DNA from: Bog-473 sp963781955
GTDB lineage: Bacteria > Actinomycetota > Acidimicrobiia > Acidimicrobiales > RAAP-2
DNA: 64,000 nt
Direction of reading: 5' to 3'
Assembly: GCA_963781955.1 (NCBI GenBank)
Contig: CAWAHU010000001.1
Location: forward strand, 248,001 to 312,000
The notes beneath the pieces were generated by a model. The model was not told the DNA's origin, did not search any database, and was given only the letters and a program-made list of their open reading frames with translations. Shown here one piece after another: positions 46,506 to 54,926 of the stretch. The stretch's first letter is position 1; every line of letters begins with the position of its first letter. The position numbers and the translations under genes were made by a program.

Positions 46506-47561
46506 ATGATTGACACCGTGCGCGACAAACCTGCCAAAGCCACGAAGCTCCGGGGCACGAGCCGTGCGACAGAGCGCCACGGCACGCCGACGAAGGGTGC
46601 CTCCCATGATGTTGCGGTCGTCGTGTACGACGGCTTCACCCCCTTCGAGCTCGGTGTGGCCTGTGAAGTCTTCGGCGACGACCGGTGGGTGACTCCGGGC
46701 GACCCTTGGTACCGCCTGTTCATTTGCGGGGACACCTCGGCGCCGGTGACCGCGGACGGAGGCTTCCAGATCCTCGTACCGCACGGACTCGAGACTCTCT
46801 CGAGGGTGGACACGGTGATCGTGTCCCCGACGTACCGACCCGAGGAGATCTCAGATGCTGTGTTCGACGGATTGCGGCAAGCGCACGCGCGAGGGTGCCG
46901 CATACTGTCGTTGTGCGGGGGGGCGTTTGTCCTGGCCGAGGCAGGGTTGCTCGACGGCCGGCGTGCGGCCACCCACTGGGCGGAATGCGACGACCTGGCC
47001 CGCCGTTATCCCCTCTTGTCGGTCGACCCGGGGGTGCTCTTCGTCGACGAGGGGGACATCCTCACATCGGCGGGCAGCGCCGCGAGCATCGATCTCTGCC
47101 TGCACGTTGTCCGCCAGGATTTCGGGAGCGAGGTCGCCACTCGCCTCGCTCGTCAACTGGTCGTGCCGCCGCAGCGCGACGGCGGCCAGGCCCAGTACAT
47201 CGAGAAGCCGTTGCCGGTCCTCGACAGCTCCGATCTGTTCGCGGACACGGTTGCATGGCTGCAGGCACATCTCGACGAACAGGTGACAGTCGAGGATCTG
47301 GCCGGCCGGGCGGCCATGAGCCCCCGTACGTTTGCACGTCGGTTCCTCGTCGCCATGGGAACGACCCCTTACCAGTGGCTGCTCCGCCAGCGCGTCCAGC
47401 TCGCGCAACGCCTCCTCGAGGTCAGTGACCTATCAATCGAGGCAGTGGCAGAGAAGAGTGGCTTCTGTACGGCAGGGAACCTGCGTAAGCACTTCGGCCG
47501 GATCGTCCACACGAGTCCCCAGGCGTATCGCCGCGCCTTTCAGGATCGGCGCACCGCGTGA
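46506..47561 (+). CDS. GlxA-family transcriptional regulator (DJ-1 domain + AraC HTH)
   Basis: 351 residues. After a basic, poorly conserved N-terminus of about 34 residues comes the DJ-1 domain (VVVYDGFTPFELGVACEVFG; elbow LSLCGGAFVLAEAGLL), then an AraC-type DNA-binding domain with VEDLAGRAAMSPRTFARRF and EKSGFCTAGNLRKHFGRIV. This is the second regulator of this type in the window, and unlike the first it has no DJ-1 enzyme beside it. Its targets may be the divergent hypothetical gene or a distant locus. Confidence 0.88.
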   Translation: MIDTVRDKPAKATKLRGTSRATERHGTPTKGASHDVAVVVYDGFTPFELGVACEVFGDDRWVTPGDPWYRLFICGDTSAPVTADGGFQILVPHGLETLSRVDTVIVSPTYRPEEISDAVFDGLRQAHARGCRILSLCGGAFVLAEAGLLDGRRAATHWAECDDLARRYPLLSVDPGVLFVDEGDILTSAGSAASIDLCLHVVRQDFGSEVATRLARQLVVPPQRDGGQAQYIEKPLPVLDSSDLFADTVAWLQAHLDEQVTVEDLAGRAAMSPRTFARRFLVAMGTTPYQWLLRQRVQLAQRLLEVSDLSIEAVAEKSGFCTAGNLRKHFGRIVHTSPQAYRRAFQDRRTA

Positions 47562-47882
47562 CGCACGCCGACACCGAGCGGTTCCGGTCGGGTGCCGCTC
47601 ATGTGCGGGTCCGCCGGGCCCCGCCCTCGGTTCGTGGGCCGTTGCACGCCGGGTAACCGCTGGTCCCCCGGGGCCCCGCTCGGCCCGAACCTGCCGACAG
47701 GGGAGTAGTGGGCGGCCGTCTGACCAGACCAGGACCGGTGGTGCAGGTACGAAGTCAAAGCACGTGGCAGCTTCCTTGGCCCTGTTCGAATTCGGGGGCA
47801 CACTGAAGCCGAGATGTGGGACGGGTTGGTCTTCGGCAGAGGCTGCTGACGTGAAGCAGGAGAGCCGAGCGGTGTCAGCACC
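47562..47882. other. 321-bp intergenic region upstream of the FtsX-type permease
   Basis: No gene can be supported on either strand. The region is GC-rich at its left end and more mixed near the permease start. I see no palindrome or clear promoter. Any ATPase that would pair with the permease is missing here. Confidence 0.5.
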
Positions 47883-50378
47883 GTGAACGAACGAACGTTG
47901 TTGCGGTTCGCCGGGTACCGATTCCGGACCACCTTTTGGGGACGCCGGGGTGGCTACCTCGCTCTGCTCCTCCTTGTGGGCCTCGTCGGGGGCGTGGCGA
48001 TGGGCTCCATCGCTGCGGCCCGCAGGACGCAGTCTTCCTTCCCCACCTTTCTTGCCAGTACCAATCCGTCGGACATGAGTCTGGGGACCGCGCTGTACAA
48101 CCCTTCCCTCGGATACGACACCGGATACAACGCCAGGCTCGTCCACACCATCTCCCAACTCCCGCACGTGAAGCGGGCGAACAGCTTTGCCGGTCTCAAT
48201 GCATATCAATTGCAGTCCGATGGATCGCCCAATACTGTGATCAATGACAACGTCGTCGGCAGTGTCGATGGGGAGTACTTCACCCAGGATCGGGTGAAGG
48301 TCGTCCGTGGCCGAATGGCCAATCCCAATCGGGCCGACGAGATGGTCATGTCGGCGGGCGCAGCCCGCCTCTTCGGGCTGAGGGTCGGACAAGCCGCCCC
48401 CTGGGCCATCTACCCGAGTTCGGCATCAAATGCACCGTCGGGACCAGCCCGGCGCCTCAAGCTCAGGTTGGTCGGGATCGTGGTATTCAACGACGCAATC
48501 GTTCAGGACCAGGTCGACAGGACCTCCGCGCCCCACTCAGTCGTGTTGACGCCGACACTCACCAGAGCGGTGGTGGACTGTTGTTCGAACTACGCGTTCA
48601 CCTACCTCCAGCTCGACCACGGCAGCGATTCGGTGCCTGCCGTCGAATCCGAGATCCAGCGGGTTCTGCCGCCGGGCATCCCCTTTGATGCCCATGCAAC
48701 GTCAGTTACCCTCGCCAAAGCCCAGCGCGCCATCAAGCCTGAGGCCATTGCCCTCGCTGTCTTCGGTGGCATCGCAGCCCTGGCAGCGCTGTTGATCGCT
48801 GCGCAGGTGATCGCTCGTCAGGTGCGCCTCGTCGCTCCGGAGGGCGACACGCTTCGGGCACTCGGAGCGGCCCCCGCCATGACGATGTGCGACGACCTCA
48901 TTGGGGTTCTCATGGCGGTGGTGGTGGGGTCGCTGCTTGCTGCTGCGGTAGCCGTGGCCCTCTCACCACTTGCTCCTATCGGGCCGGCGCGCCCGGTCGA
49001 TCCGACCAGCGGGATCTCCTTCGACTGGACTGTGCTCGGCCTCGGCGTTCTCGTCTTGGTCATCAGCCTTGGAGCGGTGGCCGTGGCCCTCTCGTATCGG
49101 GCAGCTCCCCACCGAGTCACCCACCCCGCAAGCAGAGGCAAGCACGAGTCACACCTGGCCGATGCCCTGGCCGGGGCGGGCGTGCCAGCGCCGGCAGTGA
49201 CGGGCATTCGCTTCGCTCTTCAACCAGGTTCTGGCCGCGATCCGGTACCCGTGCGTTCGGCCATCCTGGGGGCCGTGCTGGCGATGATCGTCGTGATCGC
49301 CACGGTCGTCTTCGGTGCGAGTCTCAATAACCTGGTCTCGCACCCCGAACTGTACGGATGGAACTGGACCTACGAGCTGAGTGGAGGGGGAGGTGTCGGG
49401 GACATTCCTCAGCAACAGTCCGCACGCCTGCTCAATCACGATCCCCACGTGGCCGGATGGGCTGGCTACTACTTCGGGACGCTTCAAGTGGACGGGCGAA
49501 GTGTGCCCGTGCTTGGTGGCACGCCCAACTCGCGCGTGGGACCTCCGGTGCTATCCGGACATGGCTTGGCCGCAGCCGACGAAGTCGTGCTCGGGGACTC
49601 AACCTTGGCGGAGTTGCACAAGCACGTTGGCGACACTGTTGCGGTCGCATTCGGGGATCAGCGCCCCATACGCCTGCGGATCGTCGGTACGGCGACCATG
49701 CCCACCGTCGGAATCAGCGGCGTGGACACGAACCACCTGTCGATGGGCACAGGCGCGCTGCTCAGCTACCGACTCATACCCGAGTCCGTCTGGAACAGCT
49801 TCGGCAATGTCCCGCCAGGTCCAAACGTCATCTTCGTCCGCGCCCAAAACGGGATTGCGCCTTCGGCCTTGAAGCATACGCTCGTCCAAACCGCCAATAC
49901 CTTGACGCTTCCGACCAATTACGGCGTTTCTGTGGTGCCGGTGCAACTTCCGGCAGAAATCATCAACTATCGCTCCATGGCGTCGACTCCCGTGTATCTC
50001 GGCATCGCCCTCGCTGCCGGAACGGTGGTCGCCCTCGGGTTGACGCTTGTCGCTTCCGTCAGACGCCGTCGGCGAGACTTGGCCCTGCTCAAGACCCTCG
50101 GATTCACCGAAGGCCAATTAGCTGCCAGCGTGGCCTGGCAGGCGAGCGTTGCCGTCGCCATTGGTGTTGTCGTTGGCGTGCCACTCGGCATCGCCCTCGG
50201 GCGTATTCTGTGGTTCCTCTTCGCTCGCCAGGTCGACGCTGTCCCAGCAACCAGTGTTCCTTTCCTGCCTCTCGTGCTGATAGCGGTTGGTGCCATCCTG
50301 CTCGCCAACCTTGTCGCGGCTATCCCTGGGCGCATAGCGGCCCGGACGCCGACGGCACTTCTGTTGCGGGCCGAGTGA
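47883..50378 (+). CDS. FtsX/MacB-type ABC transporter permease
   Basis: 831 residues from a GTG at 47883. There is one helix near the N-terminus (YLALLLLVGLVGGVAMGSI), a large extracytoplasmic MacB-like domain (about 55-280), three helices (about 285-400), another helix and a second extracytoplasmic domain (about 460-690), and three final helices (about 700-825). The FtsX cores are VALGLTLVASVRRRRRDLALLKTLG, with the cytoplasmic coupling loop, and IGVVVGVPLGIALG. Such permeases work with a small ATPase in lipoprotein, peptide or macrolide export. No ATPase gene is adjacent, so the partner is encoded elsewhere. Third-position A/T use is higher than in the left half of the window. Confidence 0.85.
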   Translation: MNERTLLRFAGYRFRTTFWGRRGGYLALLLLVGLVGGVAMGSIAAARRTQSSFPTFLASTNPSDMSLGTALYNPSLGYDTGYNARLVHTISQLPHVKRANSFAGLNAYQLQSDGSPNTVINDNVVGSVDGEYFTQDRVKVVRGRMANPNRADEMVMSAGAARLFGLRVGQAAPWAIYPSSASNAPSGPARRLKLRLVGIVVFNDAIVQDQVDRTSAPHSVVLTPTLTRAVVDCCSNYAFTYLQLDHGSDSVPAVESEIQRVLPPGIPFDAHATSVTLAKAQRAIKPEAIALAVFGGIAALAALLIAAQVIARQVRLVAPEGDTLRALGAAPAMTMCDDLIGVLMAVVVGSLLAAAVAVALSPLAPIGPARPVDPTSGISFDWTVLGLGVLVLVISLGAVAVALSYRAAPHRVTHPASRGKHESHLADALAGAGVPAPAVTGIRFALQPGSGRDPVPVRSAILGAVLAMIVVIATVVFGASLNNLVSHPELYGWNWTYELSGGGGVGDIPQQQSARLLNHDPHVAGWAGYYFGTLQVDGRSVPVLGGTPNSRVGPPVLSGHGLAAADEVVLGDSTLAELHKHVGDTVAVAFGDQRPIRLRIVGTATMPTVGISGVDTNHLSMGTGALLSYRLIPESVWNSFGNVPPGPNVIFVRAQNGIAPSALKHTLVQTANTLTLPTNYGVSVVPVQLPAEIINYRSMASTPVYLGIALAAGTVVALGLTLVASVRRRRRDLALLKTLGFTEGQLAASVAWQASVAVAIGVVVGVPLGIALGRILWFLFARQVDAVPATSVPFLPLVLIAVGAILLANLVAAIPGRIAARTPTALLLRAE

Positions 50379-50429
50379 CGAGGTCACGCCGAATCGATGT
50401 AGTCGGCATGCCTTGAAGCAGCACGGCTT

Positions 50430-50443
50430 GTCGGCATGCCGAC
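50430..50443. promoter_or_regulatory. 14-bp perfect palindrome GTCGGCATGCCGAC with a partial upstream copy
   Basis: The palindrome is at 50430-50443; the first 11 bases are also present at 50402-50412. It lies between the permease stop and the terminator hairpin at 50504. It could be an operator or simply a repeat; no function is known. Confidence 0.45.
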
Positions 50444-50503
50444 GGCGTGGAGTTGAGAGCATTCATTTCAGGTCCGGCTTCCGCCCACTCGAGGAGGTTC
50501 CCG

Positions 50504-50537
50504 ATCCGTAGGGTCCCGACAACCCGGCCCTACGGAT
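50504..50537. terminator. Bidirectional terminator hairpin between permease and VOC genes
   Basis: Arms ATCCGTAGGG (50504-50513) and CCCTACGGAT (50528-50537) are a perfect 10-bp inverted repeat with a 14-base loop. It stands between the converging permease (ends 50378) and VOC gene (ends 50619). There is no T-run on either side, as is common in actinobacteria. Confidence 0.6.
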
Positions 50538-50618
50538 GATCAAGCTCGTTCGAACATCGGGGGTTCCGTAGCGACTCAAGTCCGGCATTCGGGGACAGCC
50601 CCGCTCGATGTACGAGAC

Positions 50619-50969
50619 TCAGCCCGGTCGTTGCACGACGCAGAACTCATTTCCATCGGGATCGGCCATCACCAACCACCGATGGTCATGCTCCGTGATC
50701 GCGCCTTCGCTGATCCTCGTTGCCCCAAGAGCTTCTAGTCGCGACGCCTCTGAGGACAGATCGGGCACATGGAGATCGAGATGCATCCGGTTCTTGCCTA
50801 GCTTCGATTCGGTCACGCGTTGGATGACCAACGGAGGCTCGTACTCATCGTTGGGAGCCAGCGGCCAAAACACGCCGAACTCGCCGATGTTCATATAGCC
50901 CAGCGCCGACGCCCAAAAGATCGCGAGCCGCTCGGGATCGGTGCTGTCCAGGGTGAAGGTGAAGCGCAT
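50619..50969 (-). CDS. VOC family protein (glyoxalase-like domain)
   Basis: 116 residues from an ATG at 50969. MRFTFTLDSTDPERLAIFWASALGY is a typical start of single-domain VOC proteins, NRMHLDLHVPDLSSEASRLEALGA the middle and WLVMADPDGNEFCVV the conserved C-terminal metal-site region. The substrate is unknown; members range from lyases to antibiotic-binding proteins. A second VOC gene follows upstream on the same strand after 159 bp, but the two are clearly different subtypes. Confidence 0.88.
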   Translation of the reverse strand: MRFTFTLDSTDPERLAIFWASALGYMNIGEFGVFWPLAPNDEYEPPLVIQRVTESKLGKNRMHLDLHVPDLSSEASRLEALGATRISEGAITEHDHRWLVMADPDGNEFCVVQRPG

Positions 50970-51128
50970 GTCCCCAGTCTTGCCGGCGACCCCTCTCCAC
51001 CACAAACAGCGATTGCTCGACCGGTGTTCCAACTGCTCGTGTGCATTCGTGCAACAGCCGCGCGCTGTCCCTGCAGCGTCGTACGGGGCACCCGTTCGGG
51101 TCTGCCGGTCTTCGAGGCTTTCGCCCCG

Positions 51129-51500
51129 CTACCGTTCGCTGACGAGCTCGATGTTGTTGCCGTCGGGGTCGAACAGATCGACCGAGTGGCCGGCGATGTT
51201 CGGCTTGATGCCCTCGTGCGGGATGCCGATGGCGGTTAGGTGCTCGCACCACGCGGTGAGCGTTCCGACATTGGACACGGCGAAGGCGATGTGGTCGAGC
51301 GCACCAGGCGCGCTTGCGCGATCTCCCGTGGACAACACCACCGCGAACCGTCCAGTGGTGGACTTGAGGGCGACGTAACGCCCGGGGTCGCTGCGCAGCT
51401 TGGTCAGGCCGAGTGCACGCTCGTACCAGGCCACACTGGCGTCGAGATCGGAGACGTGCAGCTGGAAGTGGGACAGGCCTTGGATGGGCGGAGCGTCCAT
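51129..51500 (-). CDS. VOC family protein (glyoxalase-like domain)
   Basis: 123 residues from an ATG at 51500. GLSHFQLHVSDLDASVAWYERALGL and GALDHIAFAVSNVGTLTAWCEHL form the paired beta-alpha-beta-beta-beta modules, and SVDLFDPDGNNIELVSE is the metal-site end with a Glu ligand. It is closer to the glyoxalase I/fosfomycin-type pattern than its neighbour. Function unknown. It precedes the other VOC gene on the same strand. Confidence 0.88.
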   Translation of the reverse strand: MDAPPIQGLSHFQLHVSDLDASVAWYERALGLTKLRSDPGRYVALKSTTGRFAVVLSTGDRASAPGALDHIAFAVSNVGTLTAWCEHLTAIGIPHEGIKPNIAGHSVDLFDPDGNNIELVSER

Positions 51501-51735
51501 CGCCTGCACCGTAGGCCCGGGCGAAGCTGCGGGCAACCCTCTACGAGCTACCTCTGCAGGTGGACTCGTAGGTGCCGAACCAACTGCCCGACCGTCCCGG
51601 CCTACGGGTCCACTTCTCCTTGCACATGTCGATGGCGCAGCCAGGCTGCACCGAGCGAACTTCCCGAGCTGGCGGCGAGCTACGTCGGGTCATTCGGCCC
51701 TACCCCAAGTACCAACCGGTAGGCACTCTGAGGGA

Positions 51736-52128
51736 ATGAAGGGATCCACCCAGGCGGCCCTGCGCAGGCTGACGCAGGCGACACGGCCGCTGGCCATGCG
51801 ATCCGCCGGGACGGAAAAGTCCGGCACCTCGATCGTCCGTCATGTCGGACGCTGTTCGGGTCGCACCTACGAAACCCCGGTCGTCGCGGTCGAGCACGAC
51901 GAGAGCTTCCTGATCGCCCTTCCCTATGGCGAACGTACCGATTGGATGAAGAACGTTCTCGCCAGCGGGAAGGCGACTGTCGTGACCCATGGACGAACGT
52001 ACGGAGTCGATCAGCCGCAGGTCGTCTCGATGGCCGAGGCGACGAGGTACTTCGGTCCGAAGGAGCAGAAACAGCACCGCCGCTTCGGCGTCGACACCTG
52101 CCTCCAGGTCCATCGCGTGGCCGCCTAG
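51736..52128 (+). CDS. Ddn-like nitroreductase family deazaflavin (F420)-dependent oxidoreductase
   Basis: 130 residues from an ATG at 51736. The pattern SIVRHVGRCSGRTYETPVVAVEHDESFLIALPYGERTDWMKNVLASGKATV, in shorter segments, is that of the F420H2-dependent split-barrel reductases (Ddn family; the group that activates nitroimidazoles in M. tuberculosis). It uses reduced F420 to reduce quinones or nitro compounds. It ends 163 bp before the convergent isomerase-type gene, with a strong terminator between. Confidence 0.87.
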   Translation: MKGSTQAALRRLTQATRPLAMRSAGTEKSGTSIVRHVGRCSGRTYETPVVAVEHDESFLIALPYGERTDWMKNVLASGKATVVTHGRTYGVDQPQVVSMAEATRYFGPKEQKQHRRFGVDTCLQVHRVAA

Positions 52129-52169
52129 AGCCAACGGCGACGGGCGGCACTGACCGCCTCGAAATACCA

Positions 52170-52227
52170 GTCCCCGAGTGACCGTCCATCCAGCGATCCT
52201 CAAGTGGGCGAGGACGGTCACTGGGAC
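52170..52227. terminator. Bidirectional terminator with an 11-bp perfect stem
   Basis: AGTGACCGTCC (52177-52187) and GGACGGTCACT (52212-52222) are perfectly complementary; with a 2-base bulge the stem extends by GTCCC/GGGAC to about 16 bp (52170-52227). It separates the convergent Ddn-like gene (ends 52128) and the isomerase-type gene (ends 52293). Confidence 0.7.
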
Positions 52228-52292
52228 AGGTCGATCTATGAATCAGTCGATGCCCGCCACCGATGGCACGAGGTGGGCGCACGCTCATCTGG

Positions 52293-52883
52293 TCACAGAT
52301 CCGGCGTACCGGGGGCGGTTCGTTGTCGGTCCGACTCGGGCACGATCTCAGGCCTCCCAGAGCCCAAGAGGAGCGCCCAAGGGTCGGATCCCCTCTTTGC
52401 TTGCTCGCTGTCCAACATCCACAGCGCATCGGATTCCAGTATCACTCGGCACAGGTCCAACGGTGGATCGAGGTTCCTGCCAAGTCCCCTCACAACGTCA
52501 TGGGTATGAAGGACCAGCTCATATGCGGCCCGAGCGCACCAATCAGAAAGGCTCAACTCGAGCACGCCGTCTGAGGCTGTCACCGTCCCAGGCGAATCCC
52601 GCACGACAGCGACGAGCAGCGCAGTCACCGACCGTAGACCGGCGACAAGATCGGGTGGCAACGCTTCCGGCTTTGCGTGCAGTTCCTCAAACGGAAGGTA
52701 TCCGGACTGCGCTCGGGCACCTATCTGCATGGCGTACGAAAAGAGGCAGTCGACCATATGTTCGACCGTCCGCCAACAGCTCCACTCCAGTGCCTCGGCT
52801 CTGGTTGTCCAGTCGGCGTCCACGACCTCAGTCAGGGCGTCTAGTGCGAAGTCTGCCAGAGCGGCAAACTCATCACTGGTCAT
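52293..52883 (-). CDS. DinB/mycothiol-dependent maleylpyruvate isomerase N-terminal domain protein
   Basis: 196 residues. The four-helix bundle pattern (ALTEVVDADWTTRAEALEWS, then CWRTVEHMVDCLFSYAMQIG with a likely metal His, and LSDWCARAAYELVLHTHDVVRGLG with the second metal His) matches the maleylpyruvate-isomerase-type DinB-like family. Those enzymes use mycothiol as thiol cofactor, so the organism probably makes mycothiol. The substrate is unknown. It is oriented away from a short regulator-like fragment. Confidence 0.8.
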   Translation of the reverse strand: MTSDEFAALADFALDALTEVVDADWTTRAEALEWSCWRTVEHMVDCLFSYAMQIGARAQSGYLPFEELHAKPEALPPDLVAGLRSVTALLVAVVRDSPGTVTASDGVLELSLSDWCARAAYELVLHTHDVVRGLGRNLDPPLDLCRVILESDALWMLDSEQAKRGSDPWALLLGSGRPEIVPESDRQRTAPGTPDL

Positions 52884-52931
52884 TGAACCGGTCTTTGGTG
52901 GACGGGCCGAATCCCGTGGAGGTCCAACGTC

Positions 52932-53039
52932 TTACTCCGCACCCACTGAATCCGGGTCTAAGTCGAGAAGGTTCCCGTTGAACGCCACTTCCCGCCGGTC
53001 GAAGTCGATGTGCAAGTCGCCGTCGTCGAAGGTGTGCAT
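52932..53039 (-). pseudogene. Short fragment resembling the start of an OmpR/winged-helix effector domain
   Basis: A 35-residue open frame from 53039. The string DDGDLHIDFDRREVAFNGN looks like the first two strands of an OmpR/PhoB-type DNA-binding domain (family pattern: D-L-x-L-D-x-x-x-R-x-V-x-x-x-G), but it ends at once after LDLDPDSVGAE, before any helix. I take it to be a remnant of a regulator gene, or a chance similarity. It sits between the isomerase-type gene and the gamma-carbonic-anhydrase-like gene. Confidence 0.3.
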
Positions 53040-53071
53040 CGCGGGGGACCCGCGCTGTTTGAATCGTCTCC

Positions 53072-53614
53072 ATGACTCTCTATGCGTTGGGCGAAGAACG
53101 GCCGCGAATTCACCCTGAGGCCTACATCCACCCCCAGGCGGTTCTGATTGGCGAAGTGCGGATCGGACCGAACTCAAGTGTCTGGCCTGGGGTGATCATC
53201 CGCGCTGACAATGGTCCGATCTTCATTGGCGCTCGGACATCCATACAGGACGGCGCCGTCATCCACACCCAATCCACGAACCAGACTTGGATCGGGGCCG
53301 ATTGTGTGATTGGCCACCTGGCGCACCTCGAAGGGTGCGTTCTCGAGGACCTGGTGCTCGTCGGTTCGGGCGCGGTCGTCCTCGAAGCGGTCACCTGCCG
53401 CTCTGGTTCACTTGTCGGGGCCGGCGCCGTTGTCTCGCCGGGGACAGAAGTCCCAGCCGGCGCGATGGCGCTCGGAGTTCCAGCCAGAATCCGACCGGGG
53501 GCCGTCAGTCGGGATTCGGTGAAGGCAAACGCGGAGGCGTACTCCTCAAGGCATCTGGCCCAGCATCGCGACGGTAGTCATGAGGTGTCCCTGGCGCAGT
53601 GCCTCGAGCCTTGA
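53072..53614 (+). CDS. Gamma-carbonic-anhydrase/PaaY-like hexapeptide-repeat protein
   Basis: 180 residues forming a left-handed beta-helix: hexapeptide repeats such as IGEVRIGPNSSVWPGVIIR and IGADCVIGHLAHLEGCVLED. The metal-site histidines of gamma carbonic anhydrase are expected in VIHT (His65), GH (His82) and HGC; the last is here EGC (Glu87), with a His at 85 instead. The zinc site is thus non-canonical, and CO2 hydration cannot be assumed; thioesterase or transferase activity like PaaY is an alternative. The gene is convergent with the ketoacyl synthase gene. Confidence 0.83.
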   Translation: MTLYALGEERPRIHPEAYIHPQAVLIGEVRIGPNSSVWPGVIIRADNGPIFIGARTSIQDGAVIHTQSTNQTWIGADCVIGHLAHLEGCVLEDLVLVGSGAVVLEAVTCRSGSLVGAGAVVSPGTEVPAGAMALGVPARIRPGAVSRDSVKANAEAYSSRHLAQHRDGSHEVSLAQCLEP

Positions 53615-53643
53615 GGCGATACCCCTACCCGGCGACGCTCCCA

Positions 53644-53677
53644 TCCGCTGTCAAGCTCCTCTTGTGCGAACAGCGGA
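53644..53677. terminator. Terminator hairpin between gamma-carbonic-anhydrase-like and ketoacyl synthase genes
   Basis: TCCGCTGT (53644-53651) and ACAGCGGA (53670-53677) are a perfect 8-bp inverted repeat with an 18-base loop. The converging stops are at 53614 and 53772. A second, shorter hairpin, GTGAC-GA-GTCAC, is at 53685-53696. Confidence 0.5.
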
Positions 53678-53771
53678 CAGAACAGTGACGAGTCACGCGG
53701 GCGAGGAGATGCTCTTATCAGGCCACGCGTTCCGCATCGTCCCTTGTATTGATACTTGATCGAGTTGGGCG

Positions 53772-54926
53772 TCAAAGCACCATGGCTGCGTAGCCGTTCA
53801 TCGCTCCGTTGCCGGCGCCGATCCACAGAAAGGCGAGAAGATCACCCTCATGCACGCGTCCAGCTCGAAGGTCCTCGTCGAGGAGGATGAGCGTGCTGGC
53901 CGCCGAGGTGTTGCCGTAATGGTCGACCCCGATGGGGACCCGTTCGAGCGGCAGGCCTAGCATCTTGGCTGCCTCACGCACGACGACGCCATTGGCCTGG
54001 TGCAAGTACCAGCGCGCCACCGCCTCGATGGCGAAGTCAGCACCCGTGGCCGGCTTGATTGTGGTTGGCCAATCCTCCTGGAGCATCTCAAAGTTGCGGA
54101 TCATCAGGGGCGCGAAGACTTCGGCCACCTTGACGCCGTCCATTAAGAAGACATTGTCAGCGAGGTTGGCTGCCGTGGTGTGATGCAGACAACCGCCGGC
54201 CGGATAGGTCACTAGTTCGATTTCGGGGTTGGTCTCATAGCGAACCGACAGCAAGCCTCTTGGGCAGGCGCCTGGGTCCTCGTGGCTCGAACGCAGGACC
54301 AACGCTCCGGCGCCGTCGGCAAACATGAGCGGGGCTAGCCAGCCCATGCCGCTCGGGTGGTTGTAGTAGTAGTCGTGCACCTCGGGTCCGAAGTACCCAG
54401 AGGGGCAGTTGCTGGCCACCACCAGGGCGGTGGCCGGAGCGCTGGCGACGAGTGTGGTGGCCGCCGTGCGAAAAGCCGGTGCCAGCCCGGCACAACCCAG
54501 GTTGTGGTGGACGAGCTCGGTGTCACGGCGAAGCCCGAGTTCGCTCATCAGGAAGCGGAAGTGCTCTTGGCAGGTGAGCAGATCTGGCGTCGACGTGACG
54601 TGCACGAGTAGATCGACCTCTTGGGCGTCCATGTCGGCGTTGTCCAGGGCGGCACCGGCCGCGCGGAGGGCCAGGTCGCCGTCATAGAGCCCACCCTCGG
54701 CCCGAGACCGCTTGCGCCGGCCCCCGAACTCGTAGTCGAGCCGCCGTTCGTGGATGGCCAGATGGCGCAAGACCCACTCGGGTTCGAGCAGCCTCCCGTC
54801 AGGCCGGGCCGGGTGCAAGTAGCGGAGGATCTCCTCGTTGGAAACCCGGTGCTCGGGCAGAAACGACCCCGAGCCGAGCACCAAGACGGTCACCTCTGAA
54901 GCCAAGGAGGGAACCAAAGCGTCCAT
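53772..54926 (-). CDS. 3-oxoacyl-ACP synthase III (KAS III)-like protein
   Basis: 384 residues from an ATG at 54926 with a good ribosome-binding site (AGGAAGG). The thiolase-fold active site has Cys145 in HHNLGCAGLAP, His309 in YLHQAN and Asn339 in DHYGNTSAAS, the Cys-His-Asn triad of KAS III (FabH) enzymes, which condense acyl-CoA with malonyl-ACP or make acyl-CoA-derived products. No ACP or reductase gene is nearby, and the sequence looks like a stand-alone secondary-metabolism or lipid-type member rather than housekeeping FabH. Confidence 0.87.
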   Translation of the reverse strand: MDALVPSLASEVTVLVLGSGSFLPEHRVSNEEILRYLHPARPDGRLLEPEWVLRHLAIHERRLDYEFGGRRKRSRAEGGLYDGDLALRAAGAALDNADMDAQEVDLLVHVTSTPDLLTCQEHFRFLMSELGLRRDTELVHHNLGCAGLAPAFRTAATTLVASAPATALVVASNCPSGYFGPEVHDYYYNHPSGMGWLAPLMFADGAGALVLRSSHEDPGACPRGLLSVRYETNPEIELVTYPAGGCLHHTTAANLADNVFLMDGVKVAEVFAPLMIRNFEMLQEDWPTTIKPATGADFAIEAVARWYLHQANGVVVREAAKMLGLPLERVPIGVDHYGNTSAASTLILLDEDLRAGRVHEGDLLAFLWIGAGNGAMNGYAAMVL

